Positions 62,887 to 64,000 of a DNA stretch of 64,000 nucleotides are shown here, piece after piece. Both the position numbers and the translations under genes were made by a program. The stretch is from Rhodanobacter sp. ANJX3. GTDB taxonomy: Bacteria; Pseudomonadota; Gammaproteobacteria; Xanthomonadales; Rhodanobacteraceae. How positions within the stretch are numbered: position 1 is the stretch's first letter; every line of letters starts with the position of its first letter. Below the pieces are notes generated by a model that was given only the letters and a program-made list of their open reading frames with translations, was not told where the DNA came from and searched no databases. The stretch spans positions 646,367 through 710,366 of the forward strand of contig NZ_JACHCM010000001.1 of NCBI RefSeq assembly GCF_014200755.1. The letters run 5' to 3'.

Positions 62887-64000
62887 TCAAGCCGCCACCG
62901 TCGTGCGCTCATCCAGCAGTCGCTGACGTTCGGCCAGCAGGCTGCCGAAATGGAGCGGCGGCTGGGGCCGGCAGAAAAGATAGCCCTGCAGCTCATCGCA
63001 CCGATGCTCACGCAGAAATTCGAAATGCTGCTCGGTCTCGACGCCCTCGGCCACTACGGCGCGATTGAGCCGATGCGCCATGTCGATGGTCGCGCGCACG
63101 ATCGCCTCGTCGTCCGGATCGACGCCGATATTGCGGACGAAACTCTGGTCGATCTTGATGCGATCGGTCGGCAGCCGCCGCAGGTAATCCAGCGAAGCCG
63201 CTCCGGTACCGAAATCGTCGATCGCGATGTGACAGCCGAGCCGGTGCAGCGCGTTGAGATTCTCGATCAGGTTTGGCGCCGCCTTGATGCTGATGCTTTC
63301 GGTAATCTCCAGCTCCAGGAGATCTGGATCGAGCCCGGTGTCGGTCAGCACCCTCGCCACGGTATCCAGAAGATGCGGCTCCATCAGCTGCACGGCGGAC
63401 AGATTCACGCCCAGGCGCAGGCGCAGCCCGTACTGTCGCTCCCATTCCTGCGCCTGCCGGCAGGCGGTGCGCATGACCCATTCGCCGATCGAGACGATCA
63501 AGCCGGTTTCCTCGGCCAGCGGAATGAAAACCGCGGGACTGATCATGCCGAGCTCCGGATGCTCCCAGCGCACCAGCGCCTCCATGCCGACGATGTCTTC
63601 GCTGCCTGTATCCACCTGCGGCTGGTAGACCACGCGCAGCTCGCCGTTGCCCTCGGCGTGACGCAGACGCGAACGCAGCACGGTGCCATGCTGCTTCGCG
63701 TATTCCGGGCTCATCTCGTAGATCTTGAAGGTATTTCGACCCTGCTTCTTGGCCGCATACATCGCCTCGTCCGCGTGCCGGAGCAGGATTTCGGTGTCAC
63801 CGGCATCGTCGGGGAAAAAGCTCAGCCCCATCGACACTGTGACATTCAGCGTAACGCCCGTATCCAGATTCAGCGGCGTGCTCATCGCCTGCACGATCTT
63901 TTCGGCCACACGCTGCACGTCGTCGTTCTTGACGATATGCCGCAGCACGATGATGAACTCGTCACCGGCATAGCGCGCTACCGTATCGGACGCACGCACG
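62887..64000 (-). CDS. GGDEF-EAL cyclic-di-GMP protein (partial, 3' part)
   Basis: The frame runs off the window, so the N-terminus is missing. The visible 371 residues contain the end of a GGDEF domain with the signature AGDEF (RYAGDEFIIVL) and a complete EAL domain (MEALVRWEHP, NLSAVQL, LELEITES, IDDFGTG, IKIDQSFV, VAEGVETE), with the metal and catalytic residues of active phosphodiesterases. It therefore probably breaks down cyclic-di-GMP; whether the GGDEF half makes it cannot be judged from sequence alone. It is the first gene upstream of rpoE, 180 bp away and on the same strand. Confidence 0.93.
   Translation of the reverse strand, partial: VRASDTVARYAGDEFIIVLRHIVKNDDVQRVAEKIVQAMSTPLNLDTGVTLNVTVSMGLSFFPDDAGDTEILLRHADEAMYAAKKQGRNTFKIYEMSPEYAKQHGTVLRSRLRHAEGNGELRVVYQPQVDTGSEDIVGMEALVRWEHPELGMISPAVFIPLAEETGLIVSIGEWVMRTACRQAQEWERQYGLRLRLGVNLSAVQLMEPHLLDTVARVLTDTGLDPDLLELEITESISIKAAPNLIENLNALHRLGCHIAIDDFGTGAASLDYLRRLPTDRIKIDQSFVRNIGVDPDDEAIVRATIDMAHRLNRAVVAEGVETEQHFEFLREHRCDELQGYLFCRPQPPLHFGSLLAERQRLLDERTTVAA

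Noticed and set aside
1-64000. CRISPR arrays, tRNA/rRNA genes, insertion sequences, prophage or integrase genes
   Set aside because: Read on both strands; no regularly spaced repeats, cloverleaf-like sequences, transposase motifs or phage genes were noticed. A tRNA or covariance-model scan would be needed to exclude small RNAs fully.

Overview
The window is 64 kb of a GC-rich bacterial chromosome. Gene content and order point to a gammaproteobacterium of the Xanthomonadales, probably Rhodanobacteraceae (Dyella/Rhodanobacter/Luteibacter-like). The main reasons are the block rpoE-rseA-mucD-lepA-lepB-DUF4845-rnc-era-recO with no rseB, an ispG with an extended N-terminus, an MTIP-type purine phosphorylase, and the ligase/Lhr/exonuclease/PdeM set. 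The family is inferred from gene content; no rRNA or tRNA gene is visible in the window.

Layout. 1-6093 (minus strand) is a type I secretion locus. It holds an HlyB-like ABC exporter whose peptidase-like domain lacks the catalytic Cys, an HlyD-like adaptor, an exported 218-residue unknown, and the N-terminal 529 residues of a large presumed substrate with an HEMQH zinc-protease motif; this gene runs off the window. The last two genes are visibly AT-richer than the rest. 6368-12530 holds ispG, a soluble GAF histidine kinase, a CoA-transferase/hydrolase and a cardiolipin synthase-like PLD enzyme. 12679-15796 is a four-gene set: an unknown, two proteins with duplicated YbjQ-like domains, and PspA. 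15977-29611 is mixed: xseA, two SPFH proteins, aldehyde dehydrogenase, YdcF-like and VOC proteins, alpha/beta hydrolase, a CheY-like regulator, a LysR/SnoaL pair, YehS, YigZ and an ABC exporter. 29699-34170 has a secreted M1 aminopeptidase and a cupin-SDR-CMD cluster divergent from a LysR regulator.

35455-41102 is a tight DNA-repair operon: metallo-beta-lactamase exonuclease, ATP-dependent ligase, Lhr-like helicase, PdeM. 41151-45465 has a GST divergent from a TetR regulator with a clear operator, then asparaginase-cutC-GNAT and a cold-shock gene. 45625-48475 is a purine/cell-wall salvage operon (mtnP, hpt, nagZ, CYTH). 48535-53467 has rlmD, a YdbL/YdbH envelope pair and a REC-Hpt protein. 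53468-62706 is the conserved recO-to-rpoE block, led by a sigma-E promoter that matches the E. coli consensus and should make rpoE self-activating. The window ends inside a GGDEF-EAL gene.

Envelope stress is a recurring theme: the sigma-E regulon genes, PspA with YbjQ-like partners, two SPFH scaffolds and YdbH/YdbL. The least described parts are the secretion locus at the left edge and the PspA-linked YbjQ-duplication operon. Starts were moved inward from the longest open frame where a signal peptide, Shine-Dalgarno sequence, family start or overlap with the upstream stop favoured it.
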